In this document: positions 14,893 to 23,702 of the stretch, piece after piece
Position numbering within the stretch: the first letter of the stretch is position 1
Layout: each line of letters starts with the position of its first letter
Assembly: GCA_964545715.1 (NCBI GenBank)
Contig: CAZJHX010000088.1
Span: 1-44,215, forward strand
Reading direction: 5' to 3'
DNA: 44,215 nt
Source of the DNA: CAZJHX01 sp964545715
GTDB lineage: Bacteria; Myxococcota_A; UBA9042; GCA-2863065
Notes under the pieces: model-generated
The model's database searches: none
The model's input: only the letters and a program-made list of their open reading frames with translations
What the model was told of the DNA's origin: nothing
Translations under genes and position numbers: made by a program

Positions 14893-16429
14893 TGCGGCTA
14901 TTGTCCTTTCCGCCACCACGTGGTGCAAGCTCCTCGCCCGGCGAACGGGCTCCCCGCTGATCCTCATCTCGAACGTCGCGCCGGGGCAGCAGCGCTCTGA
15001 CCGCGTCCGACAAGGCGCCTGCCTCCCCGGTGCGCTTGAGCACTACCACCGGGCCCTGGGTGGAGATCACCTCAAACGCGGGTGAGAGCGCGGCCAGATG
15101 AGCGCCGATCGAGCCGGGCGGCAACGCGATATAGCTGCCCGCGCCGTTGTAGAGTGAGCCCTCCTCCAGCAGCAGGTAGTCGGCGGCCGCAAACGGTGTG
15201 TCCGCGTGACCGTACTCATACAGCTGCGCGCGAGGCGTCAGCAGCGGCAGCAGGTGGCCCACGGCGGTCGCCGAGGCATCCGAGGGGACCAGCGCGGCCG
15301 CGGCCTGTCTTGACCGCTGATCCCCAATCGGCCGGTAATAGCGCGGGTGAAACGGGCTCCACGCGTCGGCCGTCTCCAACCCGGTCGCCGGCGGCCCGTT
15401 GTTCTCGGTCTCGGTGGCGACGACGGCAGGGATCCACGGCTGCACGTGCGCCAGCAAGACCGCGCCACACACCGCCAACAGCACGCGCCGCCGCTCGGGC
15501 AGTCGGGAGAAGGTGACGATGGCTCCGGCGATGGCGCCCGCAACCGCCGGCGCCATCAGATGCAGAATGTTGCCCGCAAAGCCCGCTTTGTTCAGGCCTA
15601 TCGCCGCAAAGCCCATGGCCCCGACGGCGATCTCCCACGCGCCCAGCGACAGCCCTAGCAGCGGCACCAGAATCGCGGCAAATGCGATCAGATGGGTGGT
15701 CTCGAACGGCCGCAGTACCACGTCGGTCAGCCCGCCCGACAGGTTGCCGTGCACGATGGCCTGGGTGTAGTCCGCGGGCGTGACCATCGGCATGATCAGC
15801 TGACTCGCCACCAGCAGCCAGGTGGCGCAGATCGCTACTGTGGCCACAATCCACCGCCGCTCGTAGCCACGAACGGCTGCGACGATGGCCAGGGCGCCCG
15901 CGCTGATCGCCAGGTCCTCACGAAACGCCAGCGTGAGCACCAACAGGCTCACGTAGGTCCGAAAGCGCCTGGCTGTGAAAGCCCAGATCAGAAACAGCAG
16001 CGGCGTGACCGCCAGCGCCAGCGGCCTGAACGTGCCCAACGTCAGCATGATGGTCGGCGGAAACAGCAGGTACACGCCCGCCCAGACCAGCGACTCTCGC
16101 TCGGTGAGCTCTCGCGCCCGGGCCAGCATGAAGACGGCTACGGCCCCCGCCCCGATGATCAACGCGGTGAGCACGTGCACGGCAAACCAGCCGCCCCCCA
16201 ACAGCGCGTAGAGCGGCCACAGCGCCGGTAGGACCAGCGCCAGGTGGCTTGGGCGATGCAGTGGGTGAATCGTGTTTGTGAACGGCTGGCCCCCGGCCGT
16301 ATTGGCCAGCAGCTGGTGATACAGCGCGTCGTCCTCCCACTCGTAGTGGAAGCCGGCGTCCAGGCGCCACCCCTGCAAAACCACCATGACCGCCGCCCAC
16401 ACGACGGTGGCTGCAACCACGCGCTTCAC
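14840..16429 (-). CDS. DUF2079-family integral membrane protein
   Basis: A 529-residue polytopic protein similar to DUF2079 predicted membrane proteins, which share the GT-C/PMT-like topology. The N-terminal helix (VVAATVVWAAVMVVLQGW) is followed by an extracytoplasmic acidic loop (YEWEDDALYHQLL), then many hydrophobic helices up to about residue 350 and a soluble C-terminal domain (DYLLLEEGSLYNGAGSY). The DD-containing loop is where GT-C glycosyltransferases carry catalytic acids, so a lipid-linked sugar substrate is possible. Start GTG16429. The last 40 or so residues are Arg/Asp/Gly-rich and overlap the next gene, so the true end or a frameshift there is uncertain. Confidence 0.72.
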   Translation of the reverse strand: MKRVVAATVVWAAVMVVLQGWRLDAGFHYEWEDDALYHQLLANTAGGQPFTNTIHPLHRPSHLALVLPALWPLYALLGGGWFAVHVLTALIIGAGAVAVFMLARARELTERESLVWAGVYLLFPPTIMLTLGTFRPLALAVTPLLFLIWAFTARRFRTYVSLLVLTLAFREDLAISAGALAIVAAVRGYERRWIVATVAICATWLLVASQLIMPMVTPADYTQAIVHGNLSGGLTDVVLRPFETTHLIAFAAILVPLLGLSLGAWEIAVGAMGFAAIGLNKAGFAGNILHLMAPAVAGAIAGAIVTFSRLPERRRVLLAVCGAVLLAHVQPWIPAVVATETENNGPPATGLETADAWSPFHPRYYRPIGDQRSRQAAAALVPSDASATAVGHLLPLLTPRAQLYEYGHADTPFAAADYLLLEEGSLYNGAGSYIALPPGSIGAHLAALSPAFEVISTQGPVVVLKRTGEAGALSDAVRALLPRRDVRDEDQRGARSPGEELAPRGGGKDNSRNADGTDDHRRAPDNGVR

Positions 16430-16532
16430 GAGGTCCCGACCATACCACAGACAGAAAAAAACGCCGCACTGCGCCCCAACACGTCACGGATAGCGGAGCA
16501 CGGGCGCGGCTCATTTCGATTCTATCTATGCC

Positions 16533-18959
16533 ATGCAAGGTCTTCGCTATCATCCATTTGCGCTGTCCGAGCTCCTGCTGCTGCTGGGGCTGGTCGGTGG
16601 CCTGTTGTGCGCTGTGCACTTCGGCGTCGAGGTGGGTCGCGGCGCGGTGCTCCCGGCTGTTGCGATGGGGCTCGCCGGGGCGTGGAGCGTGTTCGGCTCG
16701 CGCCGGGTCTGGTTCGGCTCGCTCATGCTCATGGTGGCGGGGGGTCTGCTGGCCCTGGCCCGGCCGCCCCCGCCAGGCCTGCCAGCGGCGATGTTGCGCA
16801 CGACGACCGACGTGCTGGTCAGCGGCACGATCGTGCGGCCGATCCGCCGGCGCGGTGAGGGCTTCGAGGTGCTGCTCGTCAGCGCCCGCCTGGGGTTGTC
16901 GACCGAGCTGGCGCCGAGTGCGCGCGTGCGTCTTCAGGCGGCGGACTCAGCCGTGGTGCGCGGTCTTGCGTGCGGTGATCGGGTGCGTGCGTGGGTGCGG
17001 CTTGGGGCGGTGCGGCCGGTGTCCAATCCGGGCGTGCGGGACCCGGCGGCGGTGAGCGCTGCACGGGGCATCGTGGCCCAGGGGCCGGTGCGCGGCGGTG
17101 TGATGATGGACGAGCGCGCCCGGGGCTGGGGCGGGGTGCGTGATCGGTTGCGTGCGCGGTATCGGCGGTGGGCCGAGGGCGCGCTGTCGGCGCCGGCGGA
17201 CGGGCTCGTGCAGGGGGTGGTGTTGGGCGACGGCGGGGCCGTGAGTCGTCCGGTGCGCGACGAGTGGCGGGCTGCCGGCCTGGCGCATTTGCTGGCGATC
17301 TCGGGGCTGCATGTCGGGCTCATCGCGTGGGCGCTGTATCGCAGCGTGGCGTGGGTGCTGTGCGTGCTGCCGTGGTTTGTGTGTCGCTGGGCGCCGGACC
17401 GGCCGGCCGCGGTGATGGCGATCGCGGGGGCCTGGGCCTACGTGTGGGTGGCTGGGGCGCCGGTGTCGGCCGTGCGCGCGGGCTGGATGCTGACCGGGCT
17501 GCTGGGGGCCCGGTTGGTGGGGCGCGGCTCGGATCACCTGAGCGCGCTGGCGCTGGCGGCGCTGTTGGTGACGGCGGACGATCCGTGGGCGCTGACCGAC
17601 CCGTCGTTTCAGCTCAGCTTTGGCGCGGTGGTCGCGTTGGCGGTCGGGGCAGCGCCTCTGGAAGACTGGCTGCGCGCGCGCCGTGGCGGTTGGTTGTGGG
17701 GGGCGCCGGTGGAGTGGGGCGTGCGGGCGCTGGGTGTCTCGGCGCTGTGCACGTTGGGCACGCTGCCGTTTGTCGTCTGGCATTTTCAGGTGGTTCCGCT
17801 GGGCGGTCTGGTCGCCAATGTGGTGGCGATCCCGCTGGCGGCGGTGGGGCTGGTTGTGCCCGGCGTGCTGTCGTTGGGGACGGTTGCGTTGGTGGATGTC
17901 GGATTGGGCGCCTGGCTGAACGTCGGGGCGGGTGTGTGTCATTGGGTGGCGGAGTGCACGACCGGGGCGGTGTCGCCGCTGCCGACGCCCGGGGCTACGT
18001 TGGCGGAGGTGGTGGTGCTCAGCGTTGGGGTGGTCATCGGGTTGATCGTGTTGCGTTGGCGCGGGGATGGATCCCGGCGCGCGCGGCGGCGTCGCTGGGT
18101 GGTGGCCGGGCTTGCCGCGTCGCTGGTGGCGGCGCCCGCGCTGGCCCGGCGGTTGCCGGGGGCCTCCGCAGATGTGGCGCAGGTGACGTTTCTGGCGGTG
18201 GGGCATGGCGATGCGGTGGTGATTCAGCTGCCGGGTGGGCGCAACGTGCTGATCGACGGCGGCGGCGACCCCACGGACCGGGTGGACGTGGGCGCGCGGG
18301 TTGTCCTGCCGGCGCTGGCGGCGTTGGGTGTGCGGCACATCGATCTGATGGTGCTCAGTCACCCGCATCCCGACCACTTCGGCGGGCTGGCGGCGGTGGC
18401 CGCGGCGTTGCCGGTCAGCGTGCTTTGGACCAGTGGGCTGACCGCTGTGGACCCACGCTTTGCTGAGCTGATGCGGCGCCTGCGTGTGCAGGGGACCGAG
18501 GTGCGGCCGGTGCGCGCGGGCATGGCGGTAGGGTTGGCCGGCGCCCGGTTCGAGGTGTTGCATCCAGCGGTTGTGGATGCGGGGCTGGGTGCCAACGAGA
18601 ACTCGGTGGTGGTGCGGGTGACGTTTGGACGATTTCGTCTGCTGCTGACCGGGGACGTGGAGCGGCATGGCGAGGCGGCGCTTCTGGCGTCGGGCGCGGA
18701 CCTGCGGGCCACGGTGCTGAAGGCGCCGCATCACGGCAGTCGGACGTCTTCGTCGCGGGCGCTTCTACGCGCGGTGCGGCCGGCGCTGGCGGTGGCGCAG
18801 TCGGCTGATCGGGGGCGCTTCGCCTTTCCGCATGGCGAGGTCGAGACCCGGTACGGGGACCTGGGGATTCCGCTGTGGATTACAGGACGTTATGGGGCGG
18901 CGCGGATAAGGACGGATGGTGCGACCTGGACGGTGGACGGCTTCACCCGTCCTTGGTGA
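16533..18959 (+). CDS. ComEC/Rec2 DNA uptake channel
   Basis: An 808-residue membrane protein with full ComEC architecture: N-terminal helices, an OB-like DUF4131 region (LVSGTIVRPIRRRGEGFEVLLVSARL), the Competence domain with HLLAISGLHVGLIAW near 253-267 and SFQLSFGAVVALAVG near 360, and a C-terminal metallo-beta-lactamase domain. The latter has FLAVGHGDAVVIQLPGG, SHPHPDHFGG near 608, NENSVVVR, LTGDVE and KAPHHGS. It imports single-stranded DNA across the inner membrane during natural transformation. It stands alone, divergent from the DUF2079 gene, and its last 17 bases overlap the opposing gene. Confidence 0.94.
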   Translation: MQGLRYHPFALSELLLLLGLVGGLLCAVHFGVEVGRGAVLPAVAMGLAGAWSVFGSRRVWFGSLMLMVAGGLLALARPPPPGLPAAMLRTTTDVLVSGTIVRPIRRRGEGFEVLLVSARLGLSTELAPSARVRLQAADSAVVRGLACGDRVRAWVRLGAVRPVSNPGVRDPAAVSAARGIVAQGPVRGGVMMDERARGWGGVRDRLRARYRRWAEGALSAPADGLVQGVVLGDGGAVSRPVRDEWRAAGLAHLLAISGLHVGLIAWALYRSVAWVLCVLPWFVCRWAPDRPAAVMAIAGAWAYVWVAGAPVSAVRAGWMLTGLLGARLVGRGSDHLSALALAALLVTADDPWALTDPSFQLSFGAVVALAVGAAPLEDWLRARRGGWLWGAPVEWGVRALGVSALCTLGTLPFVVWHFQVVPLGGLVANVVAIPLAAVGLVVPGVLSLGTVALVDVGLGAWLNVGAGVCHWVAECTTGAVSPLPTPGATLAEVVVLSVGVVIGLIVLRWRGDGSRRARRRRWVVAGLAASLVAAPALARRLPGASADVAQVTFLAVGHGDAVVIQLPGGRNVLIDGGGDPTDRVDVGARVVLPALAALGVRHIDLMVLSHPHPDHFGGLAAVAAALPVSVLWTSGLTAVDPRFAELMRRLRVQGTEVRPVRAGMAVGLAGARFEVLHPAVVDAGLGANENSVVVRVTFGRFRLLLTGDVERHGEAALLASGADLRATVLKAPHHGSRTSSSRALLRAVRPALAVAQSADRGRFAFPHGEVETRYGDLGIPLWITGRYGAARIRTDGATWTVDGFTRPW

Positions 18960-20352
18960 GCATGATCGGGATCTTGAAGCGGGTTAGCGGGCTGTCGTCT
19001 GCGCCCCTGATCGTCCACTTGCTGACCTTGGCCTTGATGCAGGAGGCGACGCCGGAGTCGCCGGTGCTGTTGGACTCCACGCGCACGGCGCCGACCTTGC
19101 CGGAGCTGCTCAGGACGACCGAGATCACGACCTTGCCCGAGAGGTTGGGGACCAGGCGCAGGCGCGACTCGTAACAGGCGCGGAAGGCGGATTGGCGCTC
19201 GCGAAAGGCCCTGCCGACTCTGATGAGGGTTCGCTGGGGGGCCTTGCCGGTCGGACGGCGCGTTCGGGCGCGCAGACGCACTTTGGTCTCTTGTTTGTCC
19301 GGCTGCGGCCTGACGCGCGCGGGTTTCAGTCGCGTGTGTTTCGACGGATCCCGGACTGCGACCTCCGGCTCTTCCATCGCCTCCCGCTTGGGGCCACCCC
19401 GAAAGCGCCGGCCGTCGGCGTCGTTCTGGGCCACGCGGATGCCCTTGCCGAAGGCCTGGTCCTGCGTGATGCGGTTGGCGTTGATGACGACGCCGCCTTT
19501 TCCGTTTTTGCCGAAGCCGTTTAGAAACTTGATGATGGTGGCGTCGGTGGCCAGGTTGCGCGGCTTGACGCGCAGCGGGCGGCCGGCGGGCTGTGTGAGC
19601 TTGGGCTTGTTGACGGGACGCTTGTCGCGCTTGGCGTCCGCGGTTCGTGCGGGTGCGGGTTGGGGCGCCGGCTGGGGCTTGTCGCTGACCGTCGAGGTCT
19701 CCTCGGGGTTCTCGTCTTCGGGCTTCTCTTTGGCCGCGATCTGCGGCTCTTCGGGCTCGACCTTCATGTCCGCGCGCTCGGGGAGCATCTCCACCTGATA
19801 GCTGTTGTGGCTGATCGCTCTGAGTGCGCGCCGCTCCAGGTCCTGAGGCGGGGACTCGAACAACATCGACGCGCCGATGAAGCCGCCGTGCAGCACAAAT
19901 GAGGCCAGCACGGTGAAGAGCACCTGGGCCTCTTCCCGCACGATTGTAGACAGACCGCCTCGCGCGCTGGCGGGCAGGCAGGGCTTGGGCAGCTGACGCG
20001 GTGGGACCACCATCTGGAACAGGACCGAGCAGCCGTCGAGCTCGATGCGGCCGCGCGCGTCCTCCGTGAGCGTCAGGGTCCTGGCCGCGCGGGGCAGCCC
20101 CTGAAGCGCGACTACCTCACCGTCCACAAACACCCGCCCGGCAGGTTTCTCCGGCAGGCGCAGGCGATACGCGCCGGACCGCACGTCGAACAACGTCAGC
20201 TTGTGCGGCAGCGACGCCATCGGCAGATAGAAGTTGGACGACGGCGATTGGCCGATCGTGACTTTGGCGCGCTGCCGAAGCAGCCGCTCTTCGATGATTC
20301 TCCCGTCCTGCAGGATCCCTACCCGCAGCACCTTCTCCTGTTGATCAGGCAT
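18943..20352 (-). CDS. AgmX/PglI C-terminal-domain protein, TonB-like
   Basis: A 469-residue protein. The N-terminal 100 residues look FHA-like (KVTIGQSPSSNFYLP, RVFVDGEVVALQG). A single membrane helix follows near 150-175 (VLFTVLASFVLHGGFIGASML), then a long Pro/Glu/Lys-rich periplasmic linker. The C-terminal AgmX/PglI-type domain ends it: AFRACYESRLRLVPNLSGKVVISVVLSSSGKV, then SGVASCIKAKVSKWTI, with the two conserved Cys. ATG20352 is preceded by GGGGAGA six bases away, which decides the start. Such proteins in myxobacteria are linked to gliding-motility or envelope energy-transducing complexes. It overlaps comEC by 17 bases at the 3' end. Confidence 0.82.
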   Translation of the reverse strand: MPDQQEKVLRVGILQDGRIIEERLLRQRAKVTIGQSPSSNFYLPMASLPHKLTLFDVRSGAYRLRLPEKPAGRVFVDGEVVALQGLPRAARTLTLTEDARGRIELDGCSVLFQMVVPPRQLPKPCLPASARGGLSTIVREEAQVLFTVLASFVLHGGFIGASMLFESPPQDLERRALRAISHNSYQVEMLPERADMKVEPEEPQIAAKEKPEDENPEETSTVSDKPQPAPQPAPARTADAKRDKRPVNKPKLTQPAGRPLRVKPRNLATDATIIKFLNGFGKNGKGGVVINANRITQDQAFGKGIRVAQNDADGRRFRGGPKREAMEEPEVAVRDPSKHTRLKPARVRPQPDKQETKVRLRARTRRPTGKAPQRTLIRVGRAFRERQSAFRACYESRLRLVPNLSGKVVISVVLSSSGKVGAVRVESNSTGDSGVASCIKAKVSKWTIRGADDSPLTRFKIPIMLTKDG

Positions 20353-20438
20353 TACTTCTCCCCGTACCGACAGCAGCCCACTGAGAATACCGGACACCGC
20401 GCAACCACGAAGGTTCCGCGACGTTTTGAACTATTTTT

Positions 20439-21320
20439 TCAAACGGGAGAGTAGTGCCAGACGGGGCTCAGTTTTTCTTTGGCGCAGCTGCCCCGCACCG
20501 CTGTGGCGCCTTGGCTGCGAACCATGCCGATGTCATAGGCGGCGCCTGAGAATTCGAAGTCGGCGTGGTAGCGATCGTCGCCGAGGTCGTGAAAAGAGCG
20601 GAGCGTCAGCGCGCCGGCCGTCATGATCCCGGTCTGGCGGCGCAGCAGGATCTCTGCCGCCTGGGCCGGACCGCTGAGCGCCGTCCTGCCGCGGTAATAG
20701 TCCAGGTCGTAGAGGTCGCCGCGGTCATAGGCATCGATCAGCGCTGTGCCCTGGCCGATGCCCAGACGGCCGTACTGATCGCCGTACGGCAGGCACAGCA
20801 GCGTGGGCGCAAAGCGATGACCGCCGAGATGGGACGTCTGCCATACGCGATCGGCCGCGTGCGCCGCCATGGCTCGATACAGCGGGGGCCCATACCGAGC
20901 GCAGCATCGATCGCGTTTGCCGTGCGTGCACACCAGATACAGCGGCTGGGTCACCGCCTGCCCGTGGGTGCCGTCGGCCATGCCGTCCAGATCGACGTTC
21001 AGCAGCGCCTCGTAGCTGTCGATCGACACCACGCGCCCACTGACAGGCGCAGCCGACCGCATGACGAAGAGCTGCCGGCTGCGACCGCGCGTCTCCCGGC
21101 GGATGAACTGAAAGCGCGCCGAGGGCCGGGCTTGCAGAAACGCGTGAAGCCGGCTCTTGATCGCCGTCGACTCCGGCCAGCCCTCCAGCGCTTTGGGCTC
21201 CCAGCGCCCCGAGTACTCCAGCAAGACCCAGATGTCCGTTTCGGCCGTGGCGCTGCCCGCCATTGGCTCGCCGGCGGCCAGCGACGACCTGGTGCACTCG
21301 TATTGGGTCGGGTCCGGCAT
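20439..21320 (-). CDS. Sucrase/ferredoxin-like (Apd1-type) [2Fe-2S] protein
   Basis: A 293-residue member of the Suc_Fer-like family. The C-terminal thioredoxin-fold half carries CTHGKRDRCC (Cys131, Cys140) and SHLGGHRFAPT (His164, His168). This C-x8-C plus H-x3-H pattern equals the bis-histidinyl [2Fe-2S] site described in yeast Apd1. LPYGDQYGRLG follows as in relatives. ATG21320 is preferred over a TTG three codons upstream. It probably acts as a cytosolic redox protein; the partner is unknown. It is divergent from the DUF2461 gene with 42 bp between starts. Confidence 0.85.
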   Translation of the reverse strand: MPDPTQYECTRSSLAAGEPMAGSATAETDIWVLLEYSGRWEPKALEGWPESTAIKSRLHAFLQARPSARFQFIRRETRGRSRQLFVMRSAAPVSGRVVSIDSYEALLNVDLDGMADGTHGQAVTQPLYLVCTHGKRDRCCARYGPPLYRAMAAHAADRVWQTSHLGGHRFAPTLLCLPYGDQYGRLGIGQGTALIDAYDRGDLYDLDYYRGRTALSGPAQAAEILLRRQTGIMTAGALTLRSFHDLGDDRYHADFEFSGAAYDIGMVRSQGATAVRGSCAKEKLSPVWHYSPV

Positions 21321-21362
21321 GGGGCTCAAACGCTACCATGAAAGGTGCTACTCTCCGCGCCC

Positions 21363-22055
21363 ATGACCACCTCCAGCGAATTCGGCGGTGTCGGCCCGCA
21401 GACGATCACGTTTCTGCGCGACCTGCATAACAACAACAGTAAGGCCTGGTTCGACGCGCATCGCAAGGACTACGACGCGCACTGGATGGGTACGGCCCGC
21501 CGGCTGGTCACGGGCCTGGGCGACGCGTTGCAGGGGATGGACCCCACGATTCACGCGCTGCCCAAGGTCAACGGCTCGATCTTTCGCATCAACCGCGACA
21601 CCCGCTTCTCCAAGGACAAGACGCCGTACAAGGACCACATGGATCTGTGGTTCTGGGGCGGGGCGGAGCGCAAGAACTCGACCTCAGGCTTCTTCTTTCG
21701 GCTGCGTCACGACAGCGTGCTGCTGGGCGCCGGCAATCACATGTTCGCCAAGGACAAGCTGAGCCGCTTTCGCGAGGCGGTCGACGACGAGAAGCGGGGG
21801 GCGTCCCTGACCAGGACCGTCGTCGCCCTGCGCAGCGCCGGCTACGATGTGGGCGGCGAGCACTACAAGCGCGTGCCCAAGCCCTACGACGGCGACCACC
21901 CGCGGGCGGACCTGCTGCGCCACAACGCGCTGCACGCCGGCACCGAAGAGCCCCTACCCGAGGAGCTCGGCTCGCCCGAGTTCATCGATTGGTGCATGGA
22001 GCGCATGGCCCCGCTGCACGGGCTGCACTCCTGGCTGATGGGCGCGCTGGAGTAA
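21363..22055 (+). CDS. DUF2461 / TIGR02453 family protein
   Basis: A 230-residue protein that matches DUF2461 throughout: TITFLRDLHNNNSKAWFDAHRKDYD (given here as its key pattern FLxxLxxNNxxxWFxxxRxxY), FRINRDTRFSKDKTPYKDHMD in essence as RxxRDxRFSxDKxPYK, and LGAGNHMF. Function is not established. ATG21363 is used; an in-frame TTG lies six codons upstream. It probably forms an operon with the following nth gene (3 bp apart). Confidence 0.9.
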   Translation: MTTSSEFGGVGPQTITFLRDLHNNNSKAWFDAHRKDYDAHWMGTARRLVTGLGDALQGMDPTIHALPKVNGSIFRINRDTRFSKDKTPYKDHMDLWFWGGAERKNSTSGFFFRLRHDSVLLGAGNHMFAKDKLSRFREAVDDEKRGASLTRTVVALRSAGYDVGGEHYKRVPKPYDGDHPRADLLRHNALHAGTEEPLPEELGSPEFIDWCMERMAPLHGLHSWLMGALE

Positions 22056-22058
22056 CCC

Positions 22059-22736
22059 GTGACGCGCGCCGAAAAAGCCGACCGCATCAACGCGATTCTG
22101 ACGCGGCTCTACCCGACCACACCCATTCCGCTGGACCACGTCGACCCGTTTACATTGCTCTGCGCGGTCATGATGAGCGCCCAGACCACCGACAAGAAGG
22201 TCAATCAGGTCACGCCGGCCCTCTTCGCGCGCGCCGGCACGCCCGAGGCCATGGCGGTGGTTCCTGTCGATGAGATCAAGGCGCTGATTCGCGAGGTCGG
22301 CCTGGCGCCCACAAAAGCGAAGAACCTGCAGGGTCTGTCGCGGATGCTGGTCAGCGAGTTCGGGGGCGTCGTGCCCCAGGACATGGCCGCGCTGGAGACG
22401 CTGCCCGGCGTCGGTCACAAAACTGCATCCGTGGTGATGTCACAAGCGTTCGGCGTGCCCGCGTTTCCGGTCGACACCCACATCCACCGGCTGGCGGCGC
22501 GCTGGGGGCTCAGCGACGGAAAGAATGTGGTGAAGACAGAGGCCGACCTCAAGCGTGTCTTCCCCAAAAGGCTGTGGAACGCGCTGCACCTGCAGATCAT
22601 CTACTTTGGCCGCGAGTATTGCCCGGCCCGGTCGCACGACCTGACCACCTGCCCCATCTGCAGCTGGGCGGCGTCCAAAAAGCGAATCGCGCAAGAGGCC
22701 AAAAAGCCTGCCAGGCGAGCTACAGCAGCGCGCTGA
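22059..22736 (+). CDS. nth: Endonuclease III (Nth) with incomplete Fe-S motif
   Basis: A 225-residue HhH-GPD DNA glycosylase/AP lyase for oxidised pyrimidines. The helix-hairpin-helix LPGVGHK (115-121) carries catalytic Lys121, and the catalytic Asp is Asp139 in VDTHIHR. MMSAQTTDKKVN is the usual N-terminal signature. The C-terminal cluster region has only three Cys (188, 198, 201: CPARSHDLTTCPIC) where canonical Nth has C-x6-C-x2-C-x5-C. The fourth Cys is absent and the first spacing is 9, so a [4Fe-4S] cluster is unlikely or ligated differently. Start GTG22059 is four bases after the previous stop. Its end overlaps the opposing gene by 17 bases. Confidence 0.9.
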   Translation: MTRAEKADRINAILTRLYPTTPIPLDHVDPFTLLCAVMMSAQTTDKKVNQVTPALFARAGTPEAMAVVPVDEIKALIREVGLAPTKAKNLQGLSRMLVSEFGGVVPQDMAALETLPGVGHKTASVVMSQAFGVPAFPVDTHIHRLAARWGLSDGKNVVKTEADLKRVFPKRLWNALHLQIIYFGREYCPARSHDLTTCPICSWAASKKRIAQEAKKPARRATAAR

Positions 22737-23616
22737 CCGGCACGTAGGCGTTTTTCTCCACGGCCAGCATGGTCACCAGCTTGTGCATCATGTCCTCCAG
22801 CGACAGGTCGGCATGCAAGACCCGAAACAGGTGAGCGCCGTCCATCAGCAGGTAGACCGGCTCCGCCTCAGCGTTGGCCAGCTCCACCGCGTCCATCGAG
22901 AAGCCGTTGACCGACAGAAACAGGCCCAGCAGCTGTGCTGACTCGGCCTGCTCTTTGCGAAACGCCTCGAGCGTGTCCCGGGTCACCTGCTCGCCCAGCT
23001 CCGCGCGGATGAAGATCTCATACCGCTCCAGCCGAAAGGCGCCCCGTACCGCGGATCCCTCGGGCTCCAGCCGGTCGATCCGCTCCAGCCCTGCCAGCCG
23101 AAACAAGCGATTCAGCATGCGGCTGAACAGCTCCACCGTCTCGTCGGTGACACCCTTCTCCTGCATGCGGAGGTAGTCGTCGTTGAGCTGCTGCAGCACC
23201 ACCTTGCCGCGCGCCTCCCGGGCGGCGTCGTCGATCGCCAGGTCGGGGCGCTGCTTGCGAAACGCGGGGTCCAGCAGCGCGCGCACCTCGAACCCCAGCC
23301 GCTCGATGATGCGGTTGAGCTGATCGAGCTCCGCGCGCGACACCGGATCGTTGATGCGATCGCGATACTCCACACCGTTTCGCACGACGGTCTCGATCAG
23401 CAGCGGAAAGCGCCCGCGCTGCTTCTCGTGGGTGGCGAACAGCAGGCGCTCAATCGCCGCGCCCTTGGGGCCGCTCTGCCAGTACTGCTCCAGGTGCACC
23501 TCCTGGCAGGCGCTCAGAAACGTATAAGTCGTGCGCCACTTCGGGGAGCCGGGCAGGAACGAGTACAGGTGCTCTGCAAGGTCCTCCAGCGCCTCCAACT
23601 CGCCCGGCTTCATCAT
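22720..23616 (-). CDS. Unrecognised protein, possible AbiJ-N/Mrr-like domains
   Basis: A 298-residue soluble protein. The N-terminal half (LEDLAEHLYSFLPG, WRTTYTFLSACQEVHLEQYW, GRFPLLIETVVRNGVEYRD) resembles helical modules seen at the start of some AbiJ-type or restriction-linked proteins. The C-terminal half alternates strands and helices (RYEIFIRAELGEQV, QLLGLFLSVNGFSMDAV, PVYLLMDGAHLFRVL), a pattern like Mrr/restriction-endonuclease-fold domains. I do not see a convincing catalytic D...ExK triad, so a nuclease call is not made. ATG23616 is the first of two adjacent ATGs. It is convergent with nth and divergent from the CotH-type gene. Confidence 0.55.
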   Translation of the reverse strand: MMKPGELEALEDLAEHLYSFLPGSPKWRTTYTFLSACQEVHLEQYWQSGPKGAAIERLLFATHEKQRGRFPLLIETVVRNGVEYRDRINDPVSRAELDQLNRIIERLGFEVRALLDPAFRKQRPDLAIDDAAREARGKVVLQQLNDDYLRMQEKGVTDETVELFSRMLNRLFRLAGLERIDRLEPEGSAVRGAFRLERYEIFIRAELGEQVTRDTLEAFRKEQAESAQLLGLFLSVNGFSMDAVELANAEAEPVYLLMDGAHLFRVLHADLSLEDMMHKLVTMLAVEKNAYVPVSALL

Positions 23617-23662
23617 GCTGCGACTATATCTTGACGCCGCCCTCACAAGCAGTCATAGTAGG

Positions 23663-23677
23663 ATTTACAGCGTAAAT
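23663..23677. promoter_or_regulatory. Dyad ATTTAC-N3-GTAAAT between divergent genes
   Basis: A perfect 15-base dyad in the 86-bp divergent gap. On the plus strand it lies just after a weak promoter-like pair (TTGACG, 17 bp, CATAGT). On the minus strand it fills the spacer before TACTAT. A shared operator for both genes is plausible. Confidence 0.35.
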
Positions 23678-23702
23678 AAAAAGCGATTGGTGGGTCAAAA
23701 TT

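Noticed and set aside
16947..18734. Long minus-strand reading frame opposite comEC
   Set aside because: Extremely Arg/His/Pro-rich, no domain; comEC on the other strand has all its catalytic motifs.
20424..20445. TTTGAA-N7-TTCAAA hairpin as a terminator
   Set aside because: The stem is AT-rich and bulged, and it spans the stop codon of the Apd1-like gene; too weak to call.
22720..23616. Firm call as a restriction endonuclease
   Set aside because: No D...ExK-type active site could be placed; only a loose secondary-structure resemblance.
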